Assembly: GCF_019649055.1 (NCBI RefSeq)
Contig: NW_026570284.1
Coordinates: 558,001 to 622,000, forward strand
Direction of reading: 5' to 3'
Length of the DNA: 64,000 nucleotides
From: Paramacrobiotus metropolitanus
Lineage: Eukaryota > Tardigrada > Eutardigrada > Parachela > Macrobiotidae
The notes under the pieces are model-generated. The model saw only the letters and a list, made by a program, of their open reading frames with translations. It was not told the origin of the DNA and searched no databases. Position numbers and translations under genes: made by a program. Positions within the stretch are counted from its first letter, which is position 1. Each line of letters starts with the position of its first letter. Shown piece after piece: positions 44,676-55,670 of the stretch.

Positions 44676-46865
44676 TTACGGCGCTGCCGCTGCATCGTCC
44701 TCTCCATTCCATTCTACACTGTCAAATTTACTAAATTTCCACTCTTCCACTGCCTGCTGTACGAGATCTCGGGCGTTCTCAATTTGCTCCTTCATTTCCG
44801 GAGTGTACGGTTCAAAGTCCATCTTGAACTTCCGCCGCCTGAATAATCCTTCGTACTTTTCCACGACACAGTTTAGCATGTTCTCGTCTAACTGATCCTT
44901 AAAGCCAAGGAAATCAATCACTTTTAGGAGTTCCTCTTTTTTGTTGGTCAGCAGTTCTTCGAACTGAACAACATGGACGGTGACTGGATTCTGCGATAAC
45001 CTGCACAAATGCCAAAAGGTCGTTGGGCGTTAATTCTGGCAGTAACGTTTTAGCTAACTGTAGCTACTAGCTAGTACAAAGCATAGAATGGCACTTCTTT
45101 CGCATGTTGCGCATAGCCTGAAATTACTGCATCAGTGTAGGCGGCGCAACGCCAAAAATTTAATAATTATTATCACGAGGAAGAAGTACAAGTACTTGTA
45201 CGAGAGTATTTGCAGCTTTAGCGAGCAGTGCTATAGTACATGCCGTCAAGCAGCGAATACAACTACGTACGTTTCAATAAAACCAAATTTTGTAAATGCG
45301 GCTTTTTGCAACAAATACTGTATCGCTGTCTTCCTCATCTGCGATGCCCCAAAGCTATCGACAGAGTACGAGTTTATTCTTCGCGATCGGTAGTTGACCT
45401 TATCACTTAATAATTATTTACAGTTAACCCAACACACAATCTGACGAATGCCGCTTCCGAAAATTTAGTTGGCGATCGAAACAGTTATACTATTACGCTG
45501 TAGTACATGTATGTACTCTTACAATTGTTAAACAGCCTATAAATGAATGGGCCTTAAAATTAACAAATTGTAAGTAAATTTGGTTCACCAATATTCATAC
45601 ATGATAATGCAGTAAAAAAATATTAGGGCAAGTAATGCTGACACTTTTCATATTTTATCAGGCAGCATCTGCAGATAGACAGTCATAGACTTACCAGTAT
45701 TCGTTCATTTCCTTCCATTCTTCTATAGATTTAGGAACAAACGATCTCCACTCTGCAATTTACAAATTTAAATTTATGTTCACGACATGCGAGTGCAAGC
45801 CTTTCATAAAAAATCTGCAAAAGAATGCGTTCGACTAGAGAATAAATGATAAATGTGCAGGGCGGAATTCATGGGCTTATTTATATTACACAGTACTTGC
45901 AGAGAACGAGTTGCTACAACTAAATTGTATGTGTTCAAATATGTTATTATAAAGAACATACCTTCGGTATCATAAGAATCTCCTTGTGCAATGCCTGTAT
46001 GTGTTCGCGTCTTGTACTGGTTCCATTTAGCCAGAATGGCATCTTCCGGTTTTCTCACCAAGAGTATCACTTTCTTATAATTCGCTTTCGTGGCTTTTTT
46101 ACCGTAACCGTGTGTTTTGACCACAATCACTTTGCTGTCGGCAGTCACTTCCCCATAAAAGCCACCATGGTACAACTGAAAATCGGGTACAGCCGAACCG
46201 GTCCATATTCCTGCAGTGAATCGTCAAAATTAATGGTAGATACACGAATATTGAATTTATTAAATTTTGTAAGTGCATCCATAGGATAGCTGGTTAACTT
46301 GATATTCTCTGCAGCAAGTGTAATTAATGCGACTTTTCTATAAGTTTATTACCTGTAATTTGTTCGATAGCGCCGCGAAGATACGTATTTCCTGCAAAAA
46401 TATTTACCATGATCAGTAAGAAAAGTTGTGGATTTATGTGAATGCAAGTTTATTTCATAGGACAACAGTAAATATTTTACCGGATCCGGTGAAAGAAGCC
46501 AGTGCGATCTTTGGCAAAGGTGTCGGAGAAAAGTTCAGGATCTTTCTACACGGTCGCATCTTGGGATCTAATTCCGGCCCAATCGGTCCTTCTTCCTGTG
46601 GACTGATTAAGCGCATACGAATCAGCGGTAACGTCGACAACAGTCCTGCCCCAGCGATAATGCACAGCATTAACGCCGTGATAAACCATTTGCAACGGAT
46701 CTGGCTGAGGGAAGATTTCAGGAAGAAGCGGACTTTTTCCCTGTACATGGAAATTCTGTATGACAGCGGGATTCCCTTGGCTGGTTCATCTGGAATTAGA
46801 CCGGCTTCCTCAAACTCACTCCACGTTAAGCCGTCGGCTGTACTTGTCATCCTTGCCCGAACCAT
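44676..46865 (-). CDS. Type II membrane sulfotransferase (WSCD-like)
   Basis: Five exons in phase give 351 residues: 46865-46481, 46391-46353, 46210-45962, 45752-45695 and 45000-44676. A cytoplasmic N terminus is followed by a transmembrane segment (WFITALMLCIIAGAGLL), as in Golgi sulfotransferases. The catalytic part starts PKIALASFTGSGNTYLRGAIEQ, where FTGSGNT is the 5' PAPS phosphosulfate-binding loop. YHGGFYGE and VIVVKTHGYG follow, then VILLVRKPEDAILAKWNQY (the 3' phosphate-binding region), WRSFVP, and VHVVQFEELLTNKKEELLKVIDFLGF. This order fits the WSCD1/2 sulfotransferase family, which transfers sulfate from PAPS to glycans or other acceptors. No WSC domain is present. The acceptor substrate cannot be inferred. 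The start may be 46865 or 46850. Confidence 0.85.
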
Positions 46866-48508
46866 GGAGATGGTAGGGTTACGCAAATATTTATGAAAAT
46901 AAACTAGGAAAGCGCTTTTTAATAATTTAAATCCTTTAAAGAACAAAAACAAATGCGTGCATTGGCAATATAAACTAAAATAGCTACGTATTCATTTGCG
47001 ATGCTCATGCATGTGTCGCGAGAAAGGGCGATGTGTTGCCCGCAGGGCATTAAATTTACAGCTGCAGTCGTGTTCACTTTCAGTAAATGTAAGTAAAGAC
47101 GAACACCATTTTCCGTGCACACAGCATTTTATGAGAATCCGCGTCTGAAGGTACAAGTAGAAACCAGAATGATAGAAAGATACAGAACCGTACATGCCTA
47201 CCTTACATCTTACAACGAAGACAAAGAATTCTATCCGTAGAACATTTTTATCTTCTATTCCAGCTGTTTTAAAATTTCGAGTTTTTAGAATACCGATAAA
47301 AACATAGTGCAAACCTACTGTAGTGGTGTTAGGATATTTAAATTATTATTATAAATCTTGTAGGGGTAAAATACAGATTTCTAGCCTCTATGTTAACGTT
47401 TGTTCACAATTAATTTGTATGCGGGTAGTAATTGTTAATTTACGTATACGCTACTTAATTATAAGAAGTAGAGTACAGTCGGAACTTGTTATCTTTCCGA
47501 ACAAATAAATGCCGTGAAATAAAGTCGATATATCGAAGTACGTATGTAAAGAATATTTAGCCACTATATTTATTCACTTGTTGTAAATCAAAGTCACAGC
47601 AAAGCTGCCAAGGAAACACATATCAATAATTTTAATATCGTGTAGTATTACTCTGTAGTATCGTATTAGAATATTTATATATCGTATTAGTCGACGCACA
47701 ATGCCCTTTCTGTGATCGTATCAACTTCCGTTCTAGATTACCTACAGTGCGTAACACATCGTGACTTTTAGTAAATCAAATTAAGTTATTTCCGAAATAA
47801 AAAGTATATTCAACACACCGTGTGTTGAATACACTTTTTGTTTCGGAAAATAAATTAATATGATTTACTAAAAGTTACGGCACTAGGTTATGGTTTCCCG
47901 GAACGCTTTCCGAATCGTTGCGTTGCGGTACTGTGCTAGTGACACGAAATAATATCGATTAAGCCCAATAAAGGCGTCATCAACAGTTCACTACTCTACT
48001 CGAATATGGTTACACAGGCATGGCCGATCTGTGTATACTCGAGTAATCGTCCAGTAATATACCGATCGCACTGCCCTGGATGAGTCCTCATCCCGTCGAC
48101 GCAAGCAACTAATTATCCAGATCAACGGCGCTGTAACAAACATTTTTTCTAATCACATTGTGAAGAGGAGCCGGTATATGTGTACACGGTCCCCATTTCC
48201 CTCCCGCGCAATTACACAACACACTGCACTGTTTGTACTTTCCCAACGCCTGGAACATACTTGAGCATGCGGGTAACCGGAAATATCAACGGCATACCAT
48301 ATCGATCGCCGCAGTGACGTCAATACCGCTTCGTAGTAGATCATTCATCCGCTTTACACTGTTACACACGCAAGTACAGGCTGAAGCAGTTCCACTGACT
48401 CTGAGATCAGCCAGAGTGACTCGCTGCAGCACCACGTCAGATGTTTTTTCGCTGCACAGATTATGTATATGATGCCTTCCGACCGATGTCATTGTTTGCT
48501 AAGCTAGC
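46866..48508. other. Divergent intergenic region, sulfotransferase/PEF gene 1
   Basis: 1.6 kb between two genes pointing apart, with a fold-back repeat at 47762-47878. No coding exon is supported; open stretches near 48153-48490 on both strands look random. Confidence 0.5.
47762..47878. repeat. Imperfect fold-back (inverted repeat)
   Basis: Left arm 47762-47818 and right arm 47820-47878 are nearly complementary over about 57 bases. The central 10-base arms (TTCAACACAC and its complement) are perfect around a single base. A few mismatches and one-base indels lie further out. It could form a long hairpin and resembles a small non-autonomous fold-back or MITE remnant. No target-site duplication could be assigned. 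Confidence 0.85.
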
Positions 48509-50487
48509 ATGGGAAATGACTATTCTACACACATGATCGGCGGACGCCCTACTTATCATCCGCCGCACGCCCGCAGTGGTGGTGCCGTAGCAACTGCCGC
48601 TGTTACACCCCGTATAACGAGTACACCCCGTGCAGCTCACCCTCCGCGTGCTGCTGCTACTCGAACCAACTCTAATCATCGTGATCGCGCTGCACGTCCA
48701 ACCGCACCTCCTGATTCCAGAATGAGCGGATCCCGAAGCCCCGTCCTAGCTATGGTAAATACTAATAGTTTTGTATCCTCCCTGTTTTGTATCCTCCCTG
48801 ATCGTTATGATTGCAGCTGCAACGCCGTCGAGCACGGATGCACCGCCCTCCTATGACGATTTGTTTGGCGGTCCTCCTCAATCGTTTGGCAGCCCCCCTG
48901 AACCGTTTGCCAGTCCCCCTGGATCAGCCCGATCTACGAAATCAAAATCAGTGAGTCAGCAACAACAGACAGCTGACTGATACCGTTATCTGGCATACAG
49001 ACAGTACATGCAACATTTTCGTTAATATGTTAGAATGCTGATTACTATCAGTACCCTACACCGCCGCCGTCCACAGGGCATTATTCGGGCGCGTCAGCTT
49101 CCCCGCGTCCTTCATGGCGTCAACCCGACCCCGTGCCCGCATATAACGCGCCGCACGGCTACGCATCTGCTCCTCCGCGTTCCTTGGTGCACAACGCGCA
49201 AGAACAGGAAGACGAAGAGGAACTGCGCACCTGGTTCGCAGCCATTGATGAATCCAAGTAAGTCGCACGTATTTTAACACGATACCAGCGCGTACGGGTG
49301 CTTTGTGTCTCCCATTCAGTTTTAAAATCAAAACGATTACTTCACGTGCACATAGCGTAGCTGTGTGCAGCAGATTAGCTTAATTGCTTAAACTGCACGT
49401 GTCTGCTTGTATGATGTAGTCAAATAGACACTGAGACAAGCGTCAACAGATGATTACAATTTACATTACTGCAGTACTTGTCAGGCTATTAAGTGTAAAC
49501 AGCTGTAAACAAAGCGGTTCAGATCAGGACTAAGCCGATTGCGCAAACCGAATCCTTCCCACGAAACTAGCGACGAATGAGTGAAGATTGTGATAAGCCG
49601 TCGATCGATCAGCGGAGGTGACAAACACTGCAGTAATTGCGGTTAGATGATAACATTCCGGAAATGCTTTCGTCGTTCATTTTATCAAAATGAGAAAGTG
49701 CACGGTTTAAAATTATTTGGCCTTTGCGATTAATGTAATTAATGTTAATTAATTAATTAAAATTACGCCCTATTTGGATTTTTTAGTGATGGACATATCT
49801 CGGCACAGGAGCTGCGTCAAGCATTGCTGAATGATAATTTCACCCCGTTTCATGAAGACACCGTCAAAATGATGCTGAAAATGTTCGACAAAGATATGAA
49901 CTGTAATTAAGTTCTGGGATGCTTATTCCTTGATATTTCCACATATTTGCTCATATTTGCTGATATGTTTTAGCCCAGATTGAGTTTTCGGAATTCGCTG
50001 GACTAAAGCGCTACATTTTGGTATATGAGACGATTTTTCTGTGTATCCTTTTTAACGATTTTATTGACGACTACTTATTCGCAGGAATGGAAAAAAACAT
50101 TTGATCAGCATGACAGTGACCATTCGGGATCCATTGACGTCGACGAGGTAAACATCTCACCGTACCGGAACTTAACTACCACATTGACATTTAGGAATGT
50201 TCAATAAATCCTTTATTTCTTAGATTGCTCATGCTCTAAGCACAATGGGATACACGTTCTCGCATAACTTCTGCAAAGTGCTATGCAAACGCTTCAGCTC
50301 CAAGACAGGAGCACGCATGGACCTTGACGCATTCATTTACGCATGCGGTATGATATCACATTTCACTCATAAAAGATTTATAATATTTCCGTTTGTTTAT
50401 GCAGCAATGATTAACGCTCTCGCCAAGGAGTACCGGAAAAAATTCCGAACGGAATTCCTGGAAGAATACGTTCTTAAAAAGCTGTGA
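48509..50487 (+). CDS. Penta-EF-hand protein 1 (ALG-2/peflin-like) with Pro-rich N terminus
   Basis: Exons: 48509 to an unresolved donor (48680 fits the phase; the best-looking donor, after 48754, does not), 48817-48950, 49052-49257, 49787-49902, 49974-50020, 50085-50147, 50224-50347 and 50405-50487. The start MGNDYS has a glycine at position 2 and could be N-myristoylated. A Pro/Ala/Ser-rich N domain contains APPSYDDLFGGPP (PPxY-like). The PEF core reads LRTWFAAIDESNDGHISAQEL (EF1), MFDKDMNSQIEFSEF (EF2) and DQHDSDHSGSIDVDE (EF3), then a degenerate EF4 region ending DLDAFIYAC. PEF proteins bind calcium and dimerise through EF5; here the end is short and basic. ALG-2 and peflin act in ER exit and ESCRT-linked trafficking. 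The tandem paralogue begins 1.8 kb downstream. Confidence 0.8.
48769..48800 (+). repeat. 16-bp direct tandem repeat at a PEF1 exon/intron boundary
   Basis: TTTTGTATCCTCCCTG occurs twice back to back, just before the acceptor of PEF1 exon 2. It enlarges the pyrimidine-rich region ahead of that splice site. Confidence 0.9.
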
Positions 50488-52250
50488 CAGTGGTCGGACT
50501 GTACAGATACGATACAACTTGAATCTCAACCGGAACAGATTATATGTCCAGCAATTGTTCTATTGTTGTGTATGTCTTGCCAGAACGATATGACAGAATC
50601 ATCCTGGTCCAGTGTCTTGTTGGTTTTTCGAATGTTTGCAAAATACTCCGCTCCTTTTTTAGGTCTGCATCTGCAACATTCTTTTGTACCCGTACATTTT
50701 TATGTCCCGTAGATTTTCAATTGTTGTATTGTATTTTTTCCGATTTACTGTAAATACGGATGCCAATATGCTGTTTTCAAGGCCCGTTTTCTGCCACTGG
50801 CCGTCAGCAGACTTTCGGTCATTTAAGGTAATTAAATTTCCATACCCGGTTTTGTGTTACGTAACCGCAGATTAAAATTAGAAAACAGACCGCGAGCGTA
50901 TGAACGCCGCGGTGACGACTCATGACTTGGGGAATGGGGAGCGAATTTCGGAGTTTGCTATAATTTCACTAATTACAGTACTAACTAGTAAATTAAAGGC
51001 AAGTTTGAGGAATGGACAAATGCAGTATGTAGTATATGATCCACAGTCTGACCGGAAACCGGCTTCTACGACAGCCAATCACATCAGCCAACGTCAGAAG
51101 CGATAAATGAGACTGTTGGCTTCGTTCGAGGCGCTGAGCTAAAATAAGTTTGGTTTCCGGAAAATTTCTGCTCATCTCATAGTGTTCACACTACTCCTAT
51201 CCGCCGTATCAAAAAAACCATCACATTTTCATTGAATACACCTGATTCGTCGTGAAATTCTGAACAAAACGGTTGAGGCCGATTTTGAAATAGAGAGGGG
51301 GGCCCCAACACAGCCTGACTGGAATTTTCAAAAATGTACTTCTCCTACAGCTTTTATCGCATATTTTTTTCGAAAATATTCCTGAACTCACCGTCAAATT
51401 CTGAACAAAACGGTTGAGTGCCAAATTTCAAATTCGTTCCTCCCCAAGCACGTCCACCCGGGCGGTCGCCTATGTCACAACCCAAGTTTTGGGGCATTCC
51501 CCTGACCTCAGAAATAGAGAAAAAATTTGCGCTTGAAATACTAATTGTATCACTGAAAAGGCTCGAGAAGATGTCTTGACTGCTCTTGGGGCCAGGGAAT
51601 GCCCCAAGAACAGGCTGTTTGGTGACCGCCCGCAGTAACGGTCTGGGAAATGAATTTCAAAATCGGCCTCAACCGTTTTGTTCAGAATTTCACGACGAAT
51701 CAATGGTGTATTCAGAAAAATTTTCCGATGAAAACTGTAGGAGGAGTTTTTTTTCGAAAATTGCACAGGGGTCTCGCGACGGGCCTGCTCCTATCCGAAT
51801 AAATGAATGAAAAATTAACTTCGTAGGACAAGGTGATTATTGATAGAAATAGTTATCACTTCTGATGTCAGAGACTCAGCGGCTATATGCCATGCCGCTC
51901 GAGGACGCTGGCTCATTGTCAGGTGACCGATATTCATAATGAGTCACTGACGTCAGCAATGTTGTGATAACCGCCAATCTCAACTGAGACGAAGTTCGTG
52001 TTGATGTCACTGCTGGAACGGTAGTAGAATAGCTCCTATCACGGTCATAGCAGCCCATATCATTTTCCTTTCCTTCAAAACTTTGTGATAGATTTCCCCC
52101 CTTATCTGTACTATCAGGAAACAATTATCTCCCACTGGTTTTGCACCGTAATTTTTACTGTTTTATTTATCATTTGGATTTATCTGGCGACAGATAAGTA
52201 AGGAAATGGCCGTCTGTCATCTGGAGTCGTAAGAACGAGTATAATAAACT
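50488..52250. other. Intergenic region between the two PEF genes
   Basis: 1.76 kb containing a fold-back element (51187-51800). No coding exon is supported; open stretches at 50544-50875 lack family resemblance and probably reflect 3' UTR of PEF1. The PEF2 promoter should lie in 51800-52250. Confidence 0.5.
51187..51800. mobile_element. Fold-back, non-autonomous mobile-element-like repeat
   Basis: A 49-base block at 51243-51291 recurs as an exact inverted copy at 51654-51702, with weaker pairing continuing outward. A third, partial copy in direct orientation lies at 51396-51418. Inside, GGGGCATTCCC at about 51490 pairs with GGGAATGCCCC at about 51596, so the whole block is nested palindromic. 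There is no transposase. CTCCTATCCG occurs at both outer edges in direct orientation (near 51194-51203 and 51788-51797) and may be a target-site or terminal repeat. Confidence 0.7.
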
Positions 52251-54188
52251 ATGGGCAACGAGGAATCAGCCCCATCAGACAATTTCACTAAATCTGGTTC
52301 GTCTGGGATGAAGAGGCAGTCTACTCCTAATTCGGTTCCACAGCGTAATTGTAAGGAAGCCTCTGTGCGTAGTAAGTGCGCCCCAATCACATCCCGTGTT
52401 GCAGCTGATAATCCTGAAGCTCCACCAGCGTATGACGATCTGTTTGGGCCGCCTGGAGGCGCATCCTCCTCGGCCGGACCACCGCGGACGTCCGTACAGA
52501 GTCCCGTCCATGCCAATCCCCCTGCCACACAGTATTTCCCCGCGTCCGTGGTCGGTCATGGCAGCCACACCAATGGACTACTGCACAGCGGAAACTATAA
52601 TCAGAATGCGTTGCTCTCCACGACCACCTCGACACAGTCGAATGCTGGTCGACTTAGTCCCAGTTTCTTCGCCAATTCACGCCTGCCACAGTGGCAACAG
52701 GAGGAGGAGGAAAGGGAGCTGCGAATGTGGTTCGAAAATGTGGATGAAAATAAGTGAGTCAATCGCTTGGATTTCGTAATTGAAATTCTGTTGATTTATG
52801 TTCGTCCGTTCGACAGTTTTGGTTGAAATTCAAAATTCAATAGTCCTATAACACTAACAACAGAGTCAATGAAAAAGGTAATGATCTATAAATAGCCCAG
52901 AGTCACTTATAATCAATATTCAACAGTATTCAGTCGATAATCTCTTCCTCGCCTGCTTTGTGTTTTGTGATGCGTCTTTTAACTTTTGCATTATTGTTGA
53001 TTATTCGCAAGACGAAGAGGTATTAATACATCACTATTTTCTTGTCGTGCATTTCCTTGTTTGCGTTTTTGTTTCGTTTGGTATAGCGAGTGAAATTTTT
53101 GCATATTTAATATCTGAAAAATTTGGACTGTTGCAGCTATTTGCTACTTCGCAGTGTTCTTAGTATTGCATATTATTTTTAGTGACGGGCATATAACCGC
53201 CGAGGAATTACGCATGGCGTTGCTGAACGATAACTGGACGCCGTTCAATATGGACACAATCAAAATGATGCTGAAAATGTTCGACAAAAATTCCAACGGT
53301 ACTTTTGCACACTTGTATGTCAGAACTGCATAGCTTATTTTGATTTTATCGTTTGTACGCGTAGATCGGATAGAGTTCGAGGAATTTGCCGGACTAAAGC
53401 GTTATGTCCAGGTGAGTTGGGCATTGGGAATTGTTCTATTTTGGGCTGCAGGATAGACATTTTATTTCCGAATACCGACAAGCGACGGTGTTTGGGGATT
53501 TGACTCATTTAACGACTCGTAAAACCAACCGTAAAATGTAAATTGTTGTACAAGTAGTGTTGTTGGGTGAGCATTATAACTCCGCTTGCTTGCATTTGGT
53601 AGGAATGGAAAAAGGTTTTTGATCAGTACGATGACGACCATTCCGGCACCATCGACGTCAACGAGGTTAGCAGAAGCAAATCAATGTTTATTACCCAGTG
53701 GTGTTTCGCTATTTCCTCCACTTGTCTGAATGGATGGTGTTCGTTGTAGATACAGCAGGCATTTCAAGGCATGGGATACACATTTTCTCATCCGTTTTGC
53801 GCCACACTGTGCCGTCGGTTTAGCAGTAATCGGTCCATCCAGTCGATCAATCTGGACGCTTTCATTTATGCATGTGGTAAGTGGCGTGAGTTTTTATTTA
53901 AAACCGGTTGCAAATTTCAAGCAACATGCACATCGTGTATGTTCAATATAATTTGTACAATAATGATGTGTTCGTTCTCAGAAAATTTTTCAAAAATGAT
54001 TGACAGTTTGTTGTATTTACGGAGTTTACTCTTACCTATGGGTTTGTTATTTTTCTGCGCTTGATAATGTCTGTTAATGTGTGTTTCATTTTGCAGCGAT
54101 GGTAAATGCCTTGTCCAAGGACCACGAGAGAAATCGACGCGGCATCTCCTTCGAAGATTTCCTTAGGCAGTGGATCGCGTCTTCATGA
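52251..54188 (+). CDS. Penta-EF-hand protein 2 (tandem paralogue) with Pro-rich N terminus
   Basis: Six exons in phase give 315 residues: 52251-52753, 53183-53298, 53365-53411, 53603-53665, 53750-53876 and 54097-54188. It starts MGNEES, has a long Ser/Pro/Gln-rich N domain with APPAYDDLFGPPGG, then LRMWFENVDENNDGHITAEEL (EF1), MFDKNSNDRIEFEEF (EF2) and DQYDDDHSGTIDVNE (EF3), IQQAFQGMGYTFSHPFC, NLDAFIYAC and a short last helix ending RQWIASS. Intron positions and phases in the PEF core match the upstream copy exactly, so the pair arose by tandem duplication. The N domain is one exon here but is split by introns in copy 1. Expected role is a calcium-dependent adaptor; partners are unknown. Confidence 0.9.
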
Positions 54189-55670
54189 CCATGTATTATA
54201 CGTAAAATTGCCTGCACCGTTTTGTGCCGTATTCCCAGCCATTTGTCCGCTCAAGCCTTAGACGTCGATCATTTGTGGGAGTTTTATTTTCAGTTTGCTT
54301 TCGATTTCGGTTGTTTCTGTACAAAGCTGATTATTGTGTTTACTGGTCAATCCCAAATCGTAGATTTTGGAAGGTTTTTAGACTTTGCTGGTATTTATTT
54401 GTACTTGTCAGCTGTAAACGTTGGTTTATGGGATTTAATTGCTTACTTAATGCACTGTATTACCGGAAGGTATGAATGTATGATTACTGAGATTTTGGAT
54501 CTGGTGCAGTCGCAGAATAATTGGTAATACAGTACGTATATAAATATTCGAATCTACAAAACCTTTAGAGAATCCAGTACGTAAAACTTAATGCAGACCT
54601 CTTTGCACCTAAACCATAGCGTTTGAGCATCTCAGTATAAAATATCTACCGAGATTACCTGAGTACGTAAATTTTCTGAGTACTTATCCATAATGCTTTA
54701 AGTATTAAATTGTAAGGTCTAAAAATAGCGACACATGACAGCAAGCAATATTCGATTACTCGTCCTCCAATTTACACTACCACCGAAGCCTGCTTGCTAC
54801 CTGGCAGACCGGAAGTACGCAGAAATGAAAGCTGAAAACAGCTTGTCGGAAATAGCTGCTTTCAGTGTTTTCAGCTGAAACTAGTACAGTAGAAGTTAGA
54901 ATTAATTAATTGTCGTTAGACATTAGTCCACAATACATTAATAACCTTGTAGCCACGAACTAATCTGTAAATAAATTTAAAATACAGTGCAACAGAAAAT
55001 TAAGATACTCTCTGTAGTCGGAAATCTTTATTATTTCATCAATAATTTTTAACCACTTTTGCCCTCCCGTTTCCCCTCTCCCCCACCATTGGCGGCTCGC
55101 TTCGCAACTCCATCGTCCTTGGAGCGGCGACTTGTACGTAGTACGGTAGCGTATCAAAAGCGTGGAGTGCATATGTTAGTTTAACACACACGTGATGCAA
55201 GCAGACTGGGTGGCGTGATCTCTGAATCCGATAGATCCTTTCGCTCACATCTCTTTTCCCCCACCTCTCCATTTAGCTTCAGTTACCTTTTAAAATTATT
55301 AATTTCATGACTTTCTTACGTTATTCCTTCCCTTTATCTTGGAATTATAGTATCTTGGACATAAATCTATGAATGAGTGACGGCTGTTACGCTCACAATG
55401 AAACCGTGGTGAGTCAGCCCGCAGCTAGACAGCATGACTACGATACGGCATCTTGTCTAGACTCTAGAGTAGACGAGTAACTATCGTCGGGTTCCTCTCG
55501 TCTGTTTCGCAAATCAGTCTCCAGGTCTGCCATTTATCGACACAATTAGCATTTGCCGTTTGCGGCATACTTGAAGTACTTCTACTTTAACTGCAAACAG
55601 TTGTTTCCTGTTTGGATACTGCAACGTGGAACATCTTTGCCAGGCGGCAGGAATTTCGGTGTGTTGAACG
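54189..55670. other. Intergenic region PEF2/ACSL
   Basis: 1.5 kb in which the early part is probably PEF2 3' UTR and the part near 55380-55670 the ACSL promoter and 5' UTR. Open stretches at 54222-54527 have no family resemblance. No gene is called. Confidence 0.5.
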
